From: JAOUEA01 sp039933515
GTDB lineage: Bacteria > Actinomycetota > UBA4738 > HRBIN12
Direction: 5' to 3'
Length of the DNA: 35,387 nt
NCBI GenBank assembly: GCA_039933515.1
Contig: JBDTNY010000124.1
Location: 1-35,387, forward strand
The translations under genes were made by a program, and so were the position numbers. Under the pieces are notes generated by a model that searched no databases, was not told the origin of the DNA, and saw nothing but the letters and a program-made list of their open reading frames with translations. Positions 1-8,888 of the stretch are shown here, one piece after another (the stretch's first letter is position 1; every line of letters starts with the position of its first letter).

Positions 1-603
1 GTCGTGCGGCGTGAGCCGCACGTCGACGCTCCAGTACTCGACCGGGTTGAACGCCGAGATCTCGCGCTCGCGCTCCACGATCAGCCGCACCGCCACCGAC
101 TGGACGCGGCCGGCCGATAGTCCCGGCCGGACCCGCTTCCACAGGATCGGCGAGATCCGGTATCCCACGAGGCGGTCCAGCACCCGTCGGGCCTGCTGAG
201 CGTCGACGAGCTTCATATCGATCTGCCGGGGGCTCGCGATGGCCTCGATGATCGCGTCGCGCGTGATCTCGGTGAACGTCGCCCGCTTGGCCGTGATCGG
301 ATCCACGCCCAGCAGCGCGGCGACGTGGAACGCGATCGCCTCGCCTTCGCGGTCGTAGTCCGTCGCGAGGATCAGGTCGTCGGCGCCCCGCAACGCGCTC
401 TTGAGCTCCCGCACGTGTCGCTCGGAATCCTCGGGCACGATGTACTCGGGCTCGAAGTCGCGTTGGGGGTCGACCCCGAGCTTGGATTTCGGCAGATCCC
501 GGATGTGCCCATAGGAAGCCCGGACGGTGTAGTCACCGCCCAGATACTTCTCGATCGTCTTCGCCTTGGCCGGCGATTCGACGACCACGAGGGTTTTCGG
601 CAT
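1..603 (-). CDS. topA: DNA topoisomerase I, N-terminal part (cut by window edge)
   Basis: Type IA topoisomerase that relaxes negatively supercoiled DNA through a 5'-phosphotyrosine intermediate. Reverse-strand translation from the ATG at 603 gives 201 residues before the left edge. It opens with the TOPRIM start MPKTLVVVESPAKAKTIEKY, followed by SYGHIRDLPK, the metal-binding acidic motif ATDYDREGEAIAFH (DxD plus E) and LSAGRVQSVAVRLIVERE from the strand-passage region. The active-site tyrosine domain and C-terminal zinc or basic repeats lie outside the window. AAGGTG about 6 nt upstream is a usable ribosome-binding site. The usual actinobacterial form of the acidic motif ends AWH; the AFH here is a small deviation. 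The gene diverges from dedA across a 172-bp spacer. Confidence 0.96.
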   Translation of the reverse strand, partial: MPKTLVVVESPAKAKTIEKYLGGDYTVRASYGHIRDLPKSKLGVDPQRDFEPEYIVPEDSERHVRELKSALRGADDLILATDYDREGEAIAFHVAALLGVDPITAKRATFTEITRDAIIEAIASPRQIDMKLVDAQQARRVLDRLVGYRISPILWKRVRPGLSAGRVQSVAVRLIVEREREISAFNPVEYWSVDVRLTPHD

Positions 604-627
604 GGTGCGCACCTTTACGGAAGGCTC

Positions 628-679
628 GGAAACCCGCAACGGCGGGCTTCCCTGGGGCGGGACGGTATCACCGACCGTC
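628..679 (-). promoter_or_regulatory. Two hairpins in the topA 5' leader
   Basis: The 604-775 spacer holds no gene. Two inverted repeats lie just upstream of topA: 628-637/642-651 (GGAAnCCCGC with GCGGGnTTCC, 4-nt loop) and 661-666/674-679 (GACGGT/ACCGTC, 7-nt loop). If topA transcription starts further upstream they fold in its leader. A longer-range inverted repeat, ACGTGAAC (705-712) with GTTCACGT (743-750), lies between the two divergent genes and could be a binding site. Function is not known. Confidence 0.35.
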
Positions 680-775
680 CCTGAGACCGCGAGATCCGGG
701 TATCACGTGAACCCCGCAGGCGGACGATAACGTGCTGGTACCGTTCACGTATTCCCCCGGACGGAAGGTTCCTCC

Positions 776-1462
776 GTGCACGCGCTGGCGCTCCTCACCG
801 ATCAGATCACCAGCCTGCTCGTTGATCACGGCTACGTCGCGATCTTCGTCCTGATGACGCTCGAGTCTGCCTGCGTGCCGATCCCGAGCGAGGTCACGAT
901 GCTATTCGGGGGGGCGCTCACGAGCGCCGCCTTCGCCGGGACCGGCGCGGAGCTCAGCATCTTCTGGGTGGGGTTCGCCGGGATCGCCGGGAACGTGGCC
1001 GGCTCCTGGCTCGCGTACTGGGCGGGCTGGAAGGGCGGTCGTCCCCTGATCGACCGCTACGGCCGCTACCTGCTGATCCGCCCCCACGAGGTCGACCGTG
1101 CGCACGCATGGTTCGAAACCAAGGGCGAGGCCGCGGTCTTCCTCTCGCGCCTGCTGCCGGTGGTTCGGACCTTCATCAGCCTGCCAGCCGGCATCGCGCG
1201 GATGCCGTTCTTGAAGTTCACCTCGTACACGGTGCTGGGCTGCGTGCCCTTCGTCTTCGCGCTGACCTTGCTCGGTCACACCGCCGGCCGTAACTGGGAG
1301 CGGATCCAGCACGTCTTGGCGCCGGTCTCGTGGACGATCCTCGCGGCGCTGCTCGTGCTTGGCGTGATCTATGTGGCGCGACGCTGGCGGCAGGTCCGCA
1401 CCGAGTACGCGGCGCTCGACGCGCAGCGTGCGCTCGAGCGGCAGTCGTCGCGGGACGCCTGA
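776..1462 (+). CDS. DedA family membrane protein (SNARE-associated/VTT domain)
   Basis: A 228-residue integral membrane protein of the DedA/VTT superfamily, members of which act in membrane lipid (undecaprenyl-phosphate or phospholipid) flipping and proton-motive-force homeostasis. Seen in the sequence: the family motif LESACVPIPSEVTM near residues 29-42, the re-entrant-helix segment with SRLLPVVRTFISLPAGIARM around residues 122-142, and hydrophobic stretches at both ends. The basic C-terminal tail is cytoplasmic. The start is GTG at 776, with GGAAGG about 8 nt upstream. It converges on the GNAT gene with only 25 bp between them. The substrate cannot be inferred. Confidence 0.88.
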   Translation: MHALALLTDQITSLLVDHGYVAIFVLMTLESACVPIPSEVTMLFGGALTSAAFAGTGAELSIFWVGFAGIAGNVAGSWLAYWAGWKGGRPLIDRYGRYLLIRPHEVDRAHAWFETKGEAAVFLSRLLPVVRTFISLPAGIARMPFLKFTSYTVLGCVPFVFALTLLGHTAGRNWERIQHVLAPVSWTILAALLVLGVIYVARRWRQVRTEYAALDAQRALERQSSRDA

Positions 1463-1466
1463 AGGA

Positions 1467-1488
1467 CCGGACCGGGCCGGGCCGGGCC
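1467..1488. repeat. Short GGGCC microrepeat between convergent genes
   Basis: Three adjacent copies of GGGCC, preceded by an imperfect GGACC copy, fill the gap between the dedA-like stop and the GNAT stop. It could form GC-rich structure at the convergent gene ends, but there is no T-run and no clear terminator. Confidence 0.3.
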
Positions 1489-1967
1489 TACAGGTTGACG
1501 AGCATTGTCCAGCTCTCGCCCTGCTCGCCGACCTTTTCGAAGCCGACCCGCTGGTAGAGCATCCGCGACCGGTTGTGCACGGCGACCGAAAGCGAGAGCG
1601 TCTGGTAGCCCTCCTCTCGCGCATGCACCATCGCCGCGCGAAGGAGCGTGCCCCCGATCCCCTTGCGGCGGTGCAGGGGCTGGACCGCGATCGAGACCTC
1701 GGGGGTCTTCTCGTCGACGAAACCGAAGCCGGGGGCGGCCGCGGTGAACAGCCGGTACCACGCGGCGCCGACCGGCTCGTCGTCGAGCTCGGCGATCAGC
1801 CCGCCGTCGCCCTCTCGGCCCCAGTCCTCGTGATAGCGGCGAAGCACGGGCTCATCGAGCACCTCGGCCATCGGCTCCCGGGGCCAGTCGGGGTTCCAAC
1901 GGGCTGCCTCGAAAAGCATCGTGTTCAAGAACTCGGCGTCGTCCTTGGTCGTCGGCCGGATGTTCAT
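1488..1967 (-). CDS. GNAT family N-acetyltransferase
   Basis: A 159-residue single-domain Gcn5-related acetyltransferase that transfers acetyl from acetyl-CoA to an unknown amine. The acetyl-CoA-binding motif A is PLHRRKGIGGTLLRAA, followed by the C-terminal motif B region NRSRMLYQRVGFEKVG. The N-terminal IRPTTKDDAEFL is typical of the first strand and helix. I choose the ATG at 1967 because GGGAGGT lies about 4 nt upstream; the GTG 6 nt earlier would overlap that site. A TAGGTT -10-like element on the reverse strand (1996-2001) may give it its own promoter, although it lies only 47 bp downstream of the permease operon in the same direction. Confidence 0.87.
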   Translation of the reverse strand: MNIRPTTKDDAEFLNTMLFEAARWNPDWPREPMAEVLDEPVLRRYHEDWGREGDGGLIAELDDEPVGAAWYRLFTAAAPGFGFVDEKTPEVSIAVQPLHRRKGIGGTLLRAAMVHAREEGYQTLSLSVAVHNRSRMLYQRVGFEKVGEQGESWTMLVNL

Positions 1968-2014
1968 GGGCACCTCCCGTATGGGTCGTCACGGCAACCT
2001 AGCGCAGCCCGGCA

Positions 2015-4375
2015 TCATCCCGCTCGCCCGGTCCCGGTCGGCACCGGATCGCGCTGGGGAGCCAGCACGAACGGCACGCTGGTGAGGACGGCGCGCTCCT
2101 CGAACAGCAGCAGCCGCTTGATGAACAGGGCGTTCTGGTTGTGGAGCAGTAGGTGGCGCCGCTTGCGAACGATGAATTCGGGGATCACGACGTTCACGAC
2201 CGTGTCGGCGCGGTCCGTGTAACGGCGGATCTCGGCGAGCATCGGGGTCGCGAGGTCTCGGAACGAGGCCTCGACGATGTCCAGAGGGATCGGGATCTGT
2301 GCATCCCACCATCGGGTCTCGATCCGGTGCGCCTCGTCGGGGTCCAGGTCGAAGTAGATCGCCCGAGTCTCAGCGGCGCCCAGCGTACGGGCGTAGTTCA
2401 CGGCGCGGATCGTCACGTCGTTCACCGACGCCACGAACACCAGCGTAACCGTGCGCTGCGGGATCAGCGGTTTCGCGTCGACGCCCTGCGGCAGGCCGGC
2501 GGTTACGGTCACCGGCACGTCGGTGACCACCACATTGGGCTCCCGCAGCAATCGTCCCTTCAGCCGGATCAACGCTCGCTCCCTGAGGACGTACGAGAAC
2601 AAGCCTCCCTCGCGGACGACCTCAGGCACCACGACCGTCACGAACTCGTCGGGGGCCCGATCGAGGTCGCGCACGAACCCCCGGACCTGATGGAATAGGT
2701 CACCGCCCTCGGGGAGCGGCACGAGCCTGATCCCCTCGCCGGCGAAGGCGCGCCACCGCTCGGGGACGTCGCCGGCACCCCCTGGATAGACGCACGTGAG
2801 ATGCGCCGGACGGAACGACTTGATGTAGCCGAGCGCCTCCGCGGTCGCCTCGTCCAGGTCTCGGACGAGCAGCACGATGTGGTTCGTCACGTGCTCGCGG
2901 AGGTGGTAGTTGCCCCGCCGGAGCTGGGCGGCGACCGAGAGGTAATGCCGATGGATCGAGAGCAGGAGCGGCACGATCAGCGCCATCACCGTGATCGAGA
3001 GCCAGGCGCCACCCTTGAACTTCGTCGCCGTCACCACGATGAGCACGACCGCCGTCGTGATCGCGCCGATCGTGTTGATCACGATCGAGGTCTGCCATCC
3101 TTTCTGCGCCTCTGCGCCCTTATGCCGCTCCGCGAGCCAATGCCGGACCATCCCCGTCTGCGAGAGCGTGAACGAAGTGAAGACGCCCACGACGTACATC
3201 TGGATCAGCTTGTTGAGGTCGGCGTCGAACGCCACGATCACGACGATCGATCCGATCGCGAGCCCGAGCACGCCGTTCGAGAACACCAGCCGGTCGCCAC
3301 GGTTCATGAACTGGCGCGGCATGAACCGATCGCGCGCCAGGATCGAGGCCAACCTCGGGAAGTCCTGGTACGCCGTGTTGGCGGCCAAGATCAAGATCGC
3401 CGCCGTGAACGCCTGCACCACGTAGAAGGGGAACGACCCCTCCCCGAACACCGCCGACCCGATCTGCGCCACGACCGATCGCTCCGCGCTGATCGTGATC
3501 CCTTGGATGTGCGTGGTGAGGAACGAGATGCCTAGGAACATCGCGATCGAGATGATCCCCATCGTGGCCAGGGTGGTGGACGCGTTCTTGGCTTGTGGGC
3601 GCCGGAAGGCCGGCACGCCGTTCGAGATCGCCTCGACGCCGGTGAGCGCGGTCGCGCCCGACGAGAACGCGCGCAGGATCGTGAACACGCCGATCGCCGC
3701 GATCCCGGTCGCGAGGTCGGCCTCGGGATGCAGGTCAGCGGGCAGCGCGGCGACCGGGCATCCGGTCGTGCACTTCAGCAGCCCGAACCCGACGAGGGCC
3801 ACGATGCAGAGGATGAAGCCGTAGGTCGGGATCGCGAACAAGGTCCCGGCTTCCTTCACACCCCGCAGGTTCGCGAGGGTCACGAGGGCCACGAACATCA
3901 CTGCGAGCTCCACCCGGAACGGCGCGAGGGAGGGCACCGCCGAGATGATCGCGACGACGCCGGCGACCGTGGAAACGACCACGGTCATCATGTAGTCGAC
4001 GAGCAGCGCCGACGCGGCGATCAGCCCCGGTGTCTGCCCGAGGTTCTCGCGGCTCACGATGTACGCGCCGCCCCCGTTCGGATAGGCCTTGACCGTCTGG
4101 CGGTATGACAGCACCACGATCGCGAGCAGGAGCGAGATCGCGATCGCGATCGGGCCCACGAGCGAGGCTGTTCCGACGCTCGCGATCAGCAGGACCCGGA
4201 GGATCTCCTCGCTCGCGTAGGCGACCGATGAGAGCGCGTCGGAGGAGAACACCGGGAGCGCGAGCACTTTCGGGAGCAGCGTGTGCTCGAGCTTGCCGCT
4301 GGACACGGCCCGGCCGACCAGGATGCGCTTGGCGACGTTTCCGGTCGGGGCCGAGGGGGAGGACGTCTTCGACAT
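2015..4375 (-). CDS. KimA-like (KUP/APC superfamily) permease with C-terminal cytoplasmic domain, copy 2
   Basis: A 786-residue APC-fold transporter, probably a proton-coupled K+ importer of the KimA type. The N-terminal half holds about 12 membrane segments, with SSDALSSVAYASEE at 44-57, VDYMMTVVVS at 126-135 and TGVE at 245-248. These match the positions I recall for KimA K+-coordinating residues (D36, Y43, D117, T121, S125, T230, E233), here D46, Y53, D127, T131, S135, T245 and E248. From about residue 480 on is a soluble region with two similar halves, ending in VVVTDVP and VLTSVP strands, which resembles paired universal-stress-protein folds. The start lies 12 nt after the stop of the upstream paralogue, so the two are one transcription unit. 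Amino-acid transport is the alternative, but residue conservation favours K+. Confidence 0.85.
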   Translation of the reverse strand: MSKTSSPSAPTGNVAKRILVGRAVSSGKLEHTLLPKVLALPVFSSDALSSVAYASEEILRVLLIASVGTASLVGPIAIAISLLLAIVVLSYRQTVKAYPNGGGAYIVSRENLGQTPGLIAASALLVDYMMTVVVSTVAGVVAIISAVPSLAPFRVELAVMFVALVTLANLRGVKEAGTLFAIPTYGFILCIVALVGFGLLKCTTGCPVAALPADLHPEADLATGIAAIGVFTILRAFSSGATALTGVEAISNGVPAFRRPQAKNASTTLATMGIISIAMFLGISFLTTHIQGITISAERSVVAQIGSAVFGEGSFPFYVVQAFTAAILILAANTAYQDFPRLASILARDRFMPRQFMNRGDRLVFSNGVLGLAIGSIVVIVAFDADLNKLIQMYVVGVFTSFTLSQTGMVRHWLAERHKGAEAQKGWQTSIVINTIGAITTAVVLIVVTATKFKGGAWLSITVMALIVPLLLSIHRHYLSVAAQLRRGNYHLREHVTNHIVLLVRDLDEATAEALGYIKSFRPAHLTCVYPGGAGDVPERWRAFAGEGIRLVPLPEGGDLFHQVRGFVRDLDRAPDEFVTVVVPEVVREGGLFSYVLRERALIRLKGRLLREPNVVVTDVPVTVTAGLPQGVDAKPLIPQRTVTLVFVASVNDVTIRAVNYARTLGAAETRAIYFDLDPDEAHRIETRWWDAQIPIPLDIVEASFRDLATPMLAEIRRYTDRADTVVNVVIPEFIVRKRRHLLLHNQNALFIKRLLLFEERAVLTSVPFVLAPQRDPVPTGTGRAG

Positions 4376-4387
4376 GCGGCACAGAGA

Positions 4388-6718
4388 CTACGGCGCGGGG
4401 GACGAGACCGACGCACCGGCGTGGTACGGCACGCTTGTGACCACGACCCCCGGCTCGAACAACAGGAGTCGCTTGAAGTACAGACCGGTCTGGTTGTGCA
4501 GCAGGCTCTCCCACCAATGCCCGGGTATCACCTCGGGGATCACCACGGTGACCACCGTATCTCCGCGAGACGTCTGGCGCCGGATCTCTTCGAGCAGCGG
4601 GGCACCGAGATCGCGGAACGGGGCCTCCACCAACACCAGCGGGATCTGCATCTGCCGTTCGTGCCAGCCGGAGATCGCGGCCGGGCCCTCCTCGGGATCC
4701 GTGAGCAAGAACATCGCCTCAGCCGATGAGGGACGGAGCGCCGCCGCGTAGATGACAGCGCGCACCACCGCGTCGTTCACACCGGGGACGGGAACGATCA
4801 CCACGTTTCGCGCGGGCTCGACGGGGCGCCGACGGTCGGCCTCGGACTCCTCCCCAGGCACCAGCGGGATGTCGGTCACGACGACCCCGGGCTCGAACAG
4901 GAGTGAGAGCTTGAGCCGGAGCGTCTCGCGGTGCCGGAGGAACTCTGACGCGCTCCGCTCTGCGAGACGTTCGGGGATCACCACCGTCACGAAGGTATCC
5001 GGCCGATCGGCGACACCGCGCACGAGGGCTCGGACGTTGGCGGCAAGGCCGTGATGGGACTGCTCCAGGGGCAACAGTTCCCCGAAGCGTGGCGCCACGG
5101 CGAGCCACGTCGACGCCGTCTCTGCGAACCGCGACTCAGGTCCGGTGTAGACGGCTTGAAGATACTCTGGGCGCAGAGCGCGGAGATAACCGATCGCGTC
5201 CAGGGTGGGAGCGCCGAGATCGTGCACCAGCAGGACGAAGCGGTTCTCCGCCAGGGTTCGGCCCGTGATCTGGCCGCCGTGGAGGAGGCGTCCGATCGCC
5301 ACGTAGTGGCGGTGGATCCCTCGGAAGAGCAGCACGATCAAGGGCATAGCCACGACCACGATCCACGCCCCGCCCTTCCATTTCGTGATAGTGACCACCA
5401 CGAGGACGAGGCCGGTCGTCACCGCCCCGACCCCGTTGATCGTCGCGCTTCGAGCCCATCGCGGTTCCGTGGCCTTCAGCCTGATCCAGCGTCGGACCAT
5501 CCCCGATTGCGAGAGCGTGAACGCGGTGAAGACCCCAACTACGTAGAGCTGGATCAGCCTCGTGAGTTGCGCGTCATAGACATAGATCAAGAGCACGGCG
5601 AACGCGGCCAGCACGATCACGCCGTTGGAGTAGACGAGCCGATCTCCGCGATTTCGGAACTGCGATGGCATGAAACGGTCGCGGGCCAAGATCGACGACA
5701 AGCGCGGGAAGTCCTGGAATGCCGTGTTGGCCGCGAGCACGAGGATGGCTGCCGTGAAGATCTGCAGCAGCGCGAACCCTAGCCCACCACCGAAGACCGT
5801 GCGCCCTATCTGGGCGAGGACCGATGTCGACGCCGCGATCTCCTCGTTCACGCGCACGTGGAGCATGTGGGCCAGCACGGTGATGCCCAGGAACATCGCG
5901 ATCGCCATCGCGCCCATGATCGCGAGCGTGGAGGCAGCGTTCCTCGACTGGGGGTGCCGGAACGCCTGCACCCCGTCGGCGATCGCCTCGACGCCCGTCA
6001 ACGCCGTGGCGCCCGAGGCGAAAGCGCGAGCGAGGAGGAAGAGTGTCACCGCCGCGGTCGCCTCGAGCTCGACGCTCGCGGTGGCGGCCAGCGGGCACCC
6101 ACCCAGGCAGCGCACGAAGCCGACGAACAACGTGATCGTCACCATCGCGACGAACCCGTAGGTGGGAAGGGCGAACAGCATCCCCGCTTCCCTCACCCCG
6201 CGCAGGTTCGCCAGCGTCACGAGCAAGACAAGTCCTGTCGCGAGGGCCACGCGGTGTTCGGCGAGGGCTGGCAGTGCCGACGTGATCGCGACGGTGCCCG
6301 CGGTGATGCTCACCGCGACCGTCAGGACGTAGTCGATCAGGATCGCAGCCGCCGCGAACAGCCCCGGAACGATCCCCAGGTTCTCGCGCGCGACGATGTA
6401 GGAGCCGCCCCCGCGTGGGTACGCCTTGACCGTCTGGCGATACGAGGTGATGACGATGAGGAGCAATGTGGCGATGCCGATCGCGATCGGCAACTTGAAC
6501 CGGAGCGCCGCAGCCCCGGCGAGCACCAAGACGAGCATCATCTCCTCGGTGGCGTAGGCGACCGAGGAGAGCGGATCGGACGAGAAGACCGGCAACGCGA
6601 GGAACTTCGGAAGCAGCTGATGCTCGGCCTTGTCCGTAGAGATCGCGCGGCCAACCAGCAGCCGCTTCAGCGACCCGCGAACGGCCGACGTACGGGGGAG
6701 CGACGACACGGCGAGCAT
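4388..6718 (-). CDS. KimA-like (KUP/APC superfamily) permease with C-terminal cytoplasmic domain, copy 1
   Basis: A 776-residue paralogue of the following gene, with the same two-part architecture. The putative cation-binding residues are again present: D48 and Y55 in SSDPLSSVAYATEE, D129, T133 and S137 in IDYVLTVAVS, and TGVE in ATALTGVEAIADGV. The soluble C-terminal region contains two repeats with near-identical ends, LLFEPGVVVTDIP and LLFEPGVVVTSVP, so it looks like an internal duplication of a USP-like domain. It begins 25 nt after the response-regulator stop. That gap contains a GGGG-CTG-CCCC mini-hairpin and no good Shine-Dalgarno sequence, so translation may be weak or coupled. Co-transcription with the kinase/regulator pair suggests K+ uptake under two-component control. 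Confidence 0.86.
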   Translation of the reverse strand: MLAVSSLPRTSAVRGSLKRLLVGRAISTDKAEHQLLPKFLALPVFSSDPLSSVAYATEEMMLVLVLAGAAALRFKLPIAIGIATLLLIVITSYRQTVKAYPRGGGSYIVARENLGIVPGLFAAAAILIDYVLTVAVSITAGTVAITSALPALAEHRVALATGLVLLVTLANLRGVREAGMLFALPTYGFVAMVTITLFVGFVRCLGGCPLAATASVELEATAAVTLFLLARAFASGATALTGVEAIADGVQAFRHPQSRNAASTLAIMGAMAIAMFLGITVLAHMLHVRVNEEIAASTSVLAQIGRTVFGGGLGFALLQIFTAAILVLAANTAFQDFPRLSSILARDRFMPSQFRNRGDRLVYSNGVIVLAAFAVLLIYVYDAQLTRLIQLYVVGVFTAFTLSQSGMVRRWIRLKATEPRWARSATINGVGAVTTGLVLVVVTITKWKGGAWIVVVAMPLIVLLFRGIHRHYVAIGRLLHGGQITGRTLAENRFVLLVHDLGAPTLDAIGYLRALRPEYLQAVYTGPESRFAETASTWLAVAPRFGELLPLEQSHHGLAANVRALVRGVADRPDTFVTVVIPERLAERSASEFLRHRETLRLKLSLLFEPGVVVTDIPLVPGEESEADRRRPVEPARNVVIVPVPGVNDAVVRAVIYAAALRPSSAEAMFLLTDPEEGPAAISGWHERQMQIPLVLVEAPFRDLGAPLLEEIRRQTSRGDTVVTVVIPEVIPGHWWESLLHNQTGLYFKRLLLFEPGVVVTSVPYHAGASVSSPAP

Positions 6719-6743
6719 CGTACGCCGGTCGAGGGGCAGCCCC

Positions 6744-7433
6744 CTACCCGGACGGTTCGCCGATCCAGCGGTAGCCGACGCCGGGCTCGGTGACGATCAG
6801 TTCCGGCGCCTGCGCGTCGTCACCGAGCTTCTTGCGGAGCGCCCGCACGTAGGTTCGCAGGTAGGTCGTTTCCGTCCCATACCCCTGACCCCACACCTTG
6901 CGCAGCAGCCATTGGTGCGTCAGGAGCTTGCCGGGGTTCGCGACCAAGGCCTCGAGCAGCGAGTACTCGGTGGGGGTCAGATGGACCTGCTCGCCGCCGT
7001 GCGAGACGAGCCGCCTGGCCAGGTCGACCTCGAGCCCGCCGAACGTGAGGAGCGCGGGAGCGGGATCTTCCGGGGCCTTGCGCCGCATCGCGGCGCGTGC
7101 GCGCGCCAGCAGCTCCTCCATGCCGAACGGCTTCGTGACGTAGTCGTCCGCGCCGACGTCGAGCGCGGCCACTTTGTCCTGCTGCCCCTCGCGCACCGAG
7201 AGCACGATCACCGGCACGTCGCTGAACGCGCGCACGCGCCGGATCACCTCGGTACCGTCGATGTCGGGAAGCCCCAGGTCCAGCAGCACCAGGTCGGGCG
7301 CCTGTTCGGCCACGCCGACGACGCCTTCCTCACCGGTCCCGACGGTGGAGACCTCGTAGCCGTGCGCCTCGAGGCTGGTGCGCAGGGCCCGCCTGATCTG
7401 CGGCTCGTCGTCGACCACCAGAACCAGCGTCAA
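6744..7433 (-). CDS. OmpR/PhoB-type response regulator, KdpE-like
   Basis: A 229-residue transcription factor. The receiver domain (about 1-115) carries the acidic pocket D8-D9, phosphoacceptor D52 in LLDLGLPDIDG, S79 at the switch position and K101 in VTKPF. The winged-helix DNA-binding domain (about 130-225) includes LTPTEYSLLEAL and the KdpE-like GTETTYLRTYVRALRKKL, ending GVGYRW. The start is TTG at 7433, overlapping the kinase stop by 4 nt (TTGA), with GAGGGGG upstream. The target is probably the 11-bp direct-repeat array at 8901-8949. It lies upstream of two K+-type permeases instead of kdpFABC, so the KdpE name is by similarity only. Confidence 0.9.
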   Translation of the reverse strand: MTLVLVVDDEPQIRRALRTSLEAHGYEVSTVGTGEEGVVGVAEQAPDLVLLDLGLPDIDGTEVIRRVRAFSDVPVIVLSVREGQQDKVAALDVGADDYVTKPFGMEELLARARAAMRRKAPEDPAPALLTFGGLEVDLARRLVSHGGEQVHLTPTEYSLLEALVANPGKLLTHQWLLRKVWGQGYGTETTYLRTYVRALRKKLGDDAQAPELIVTEPGVGYRWIGEPSG

Positions 7434-8881
7434 TTGGCCCCCTCGCCGACCGGGATCTGGAACACCACGGCGGTGCCGCCACCCGGGGCGCCCTCGACCC
7501 AGATCCTGCCGCCGTGCGCGGTGACGATCGCCTTCACGATCGCGAGCCCTAGGCCGCTCCCCGGCATCTCCGGGCTCCGGTCGCCACGATAGAACGCCTC
7601 GAAGACGCGCTCGCGTTCCTCGGGAGGGATACCGGGCCCACGGTCGCTCACCCGCATCTGCACGGCGTCGTTCACGATCGCCGCCGAGATCACGATCTCG
7701 GCGTCCGGCGGCGAGTATCGGGCGGCGTTCTCCAGGAGGTTCGTGAGCACCTGGTCGAGCTGCATCTCATCGACCATCACGTCGGGCAGGTCCGGACGCA
7801 GCCTCGACTCGACCCGGATGCCTTGGGCTTGCATCCGTGGACGCATGCGGGAGAGCACCACGCCGACGATCTCGTCGATCGCTGCGGCGTGTCGAGTTGG
7901 GATCAGGGCGCCGGCCCGGATCTTCGCGAGGTCGAGGATGTTGCCGACCAGGCGGTTCAGCCGGTCGGTCTCCTCCAGGATCGTCGTGAGGAGCTCGCGC
8001 TCCTGCTCGGGCTCATAGTTCACCGAGGGATCGAGGAGGCTCGTCACGCCGGCCTTGATCGACGCGAGGGGCGTGCGCAGGTCGTGCGTCACCGAGGAGA
8101 ACATCGCGGCCCGCAGCTGGTTGGTCTCGGCGTCGAGCTGCGCCAAGCGGACCCTGGCATCCAGACGTGCCCGGTCGAGGGCCCCCGCGGCCTGCTTGGC
8201 CGCCGCCTCGAGCAGCAGCTCTTCGTCCTTGGTCAGCGGGCGGCGTCCCATCGGCCGCTCCGCTTCCAGCGTGCCGAACGACACCGCGCCCACTACCAGC
8301 GGGACGAGCGTCTTCGGCCCCCCCGGCTCCGCCCCGGGGCGTTCGGCATGAGCGTGCAGCGGCTGACCGTCGAGCTCCACCAAGATGTCGCACGAGACGA
8401 GGCCGAACGGGTCGAGCAGGATGTTCGCGACATCGTCGAGCACGCGGTCGGGAACTTCGCCCGTGAGGAGCTTCGACGACAGATACCCGAGGAGGCGCGC
8501 CTCGCGTTCGCGGCGTGCGGCGCGGGCACGATCTTCGGTCGCGCCACCTACCAGCAGACCCACGACCATCGCGACGGCCAGGAACACGACCGCGGCCACG
8601 ACGTCTTCGGCGCCGTCGAGCTTGAGCGAGAACCGCTCGGTGCCGAACAGAAACGGCAGCGCGAACGAGGAGATCGCGGCCGCGAGGAGACCGCTCCACA
8701 GTCCCCCTGCCACCGCCGCGATCACACAGGCCAGGAGGAAGACGGCGATCGCGCTCGCCGGGCCGCTCGTGCTGAGGGGCACCGAAACGATCGAGGCGAT
8801 CGCCGGCGCGAGGATCGCGACCAGGGCACCGCGGGCGGTGATGGCGTGTGAGCGGGGTTCGTCCGAGGCCGGCTGCTTCAC
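7430..8881 (-). CDS. KdpD-like sensor histidine kinase lacking the N-terminal KdpD/USP region
   Basis: A 483-residue membrane kinase. In order: a DUF4118-type four-helix membrane domain (about 15-110), a GAF-like linker (about 120-230), HisKA with SSVTHDLRTPLASIK, and HATPase_c with N box DQVLTNLLENAARYSP, G1 DRGPGIP and G2 GSGLGLAIV. Classical KdpD has about 400 extra N-terminal residues (KdpD and USP domains); these are absent. An upstream in-frame GTG at 8941 exists, but the extra 20 codons would be made of the direct-repeat operator. I prefer GTG 8881, which sits 7 nt behind a TAGCGT -10 element (8889-8894), that is, a leaderless start. It overlaps the regulator by 4 nt. The stimulus is likely K+ limitation, turgor or a nucleotide signal, but this is inferred. 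Confidence 0.86.
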   Translation of the reverse strand: MKQPASDEPRSHAITARGALVAILAPAIASIVSVPLSTSGPASAIAVFLLACVIAAVAGGLWSGLLAAAISSFALPFLFGTERFSLKLDGAEDVVAAVVFLAVAMVVGLLVGGATEDRARAARREREARLLGYLSSKLLTGEVPDRVLDDVANILLDPFGLVSCDILVELDGQPLHAHAERPGAEPGGPKTLVPLVVGAVSFGTLEAERPMGRRPLTKDEELLLEAAAKQAAGALDRARLDARVRLAQLDAETNQLRAAMFSSVTHDLRTPLASIKAGVTSLLDPSVNYEPEQERELLTTILEETDRLNRLVGNILDLAKIRAGALIPTRHAAAIDEIVGVVLSRMRPRMQAQGIRVESRLRPDLPDVMVDEMQLDQVLTNLLENAARYSPPDAEIVISAAIVNDAVQMRVSDRGPGIPPEERERVFEAFYRGDRSPEMPGSGLGLAIVKAIVTAHGGRIWVEGAPGGGTAVVFQIPVGEGAN

Positions 8882-8888
8882 GCGTGTC

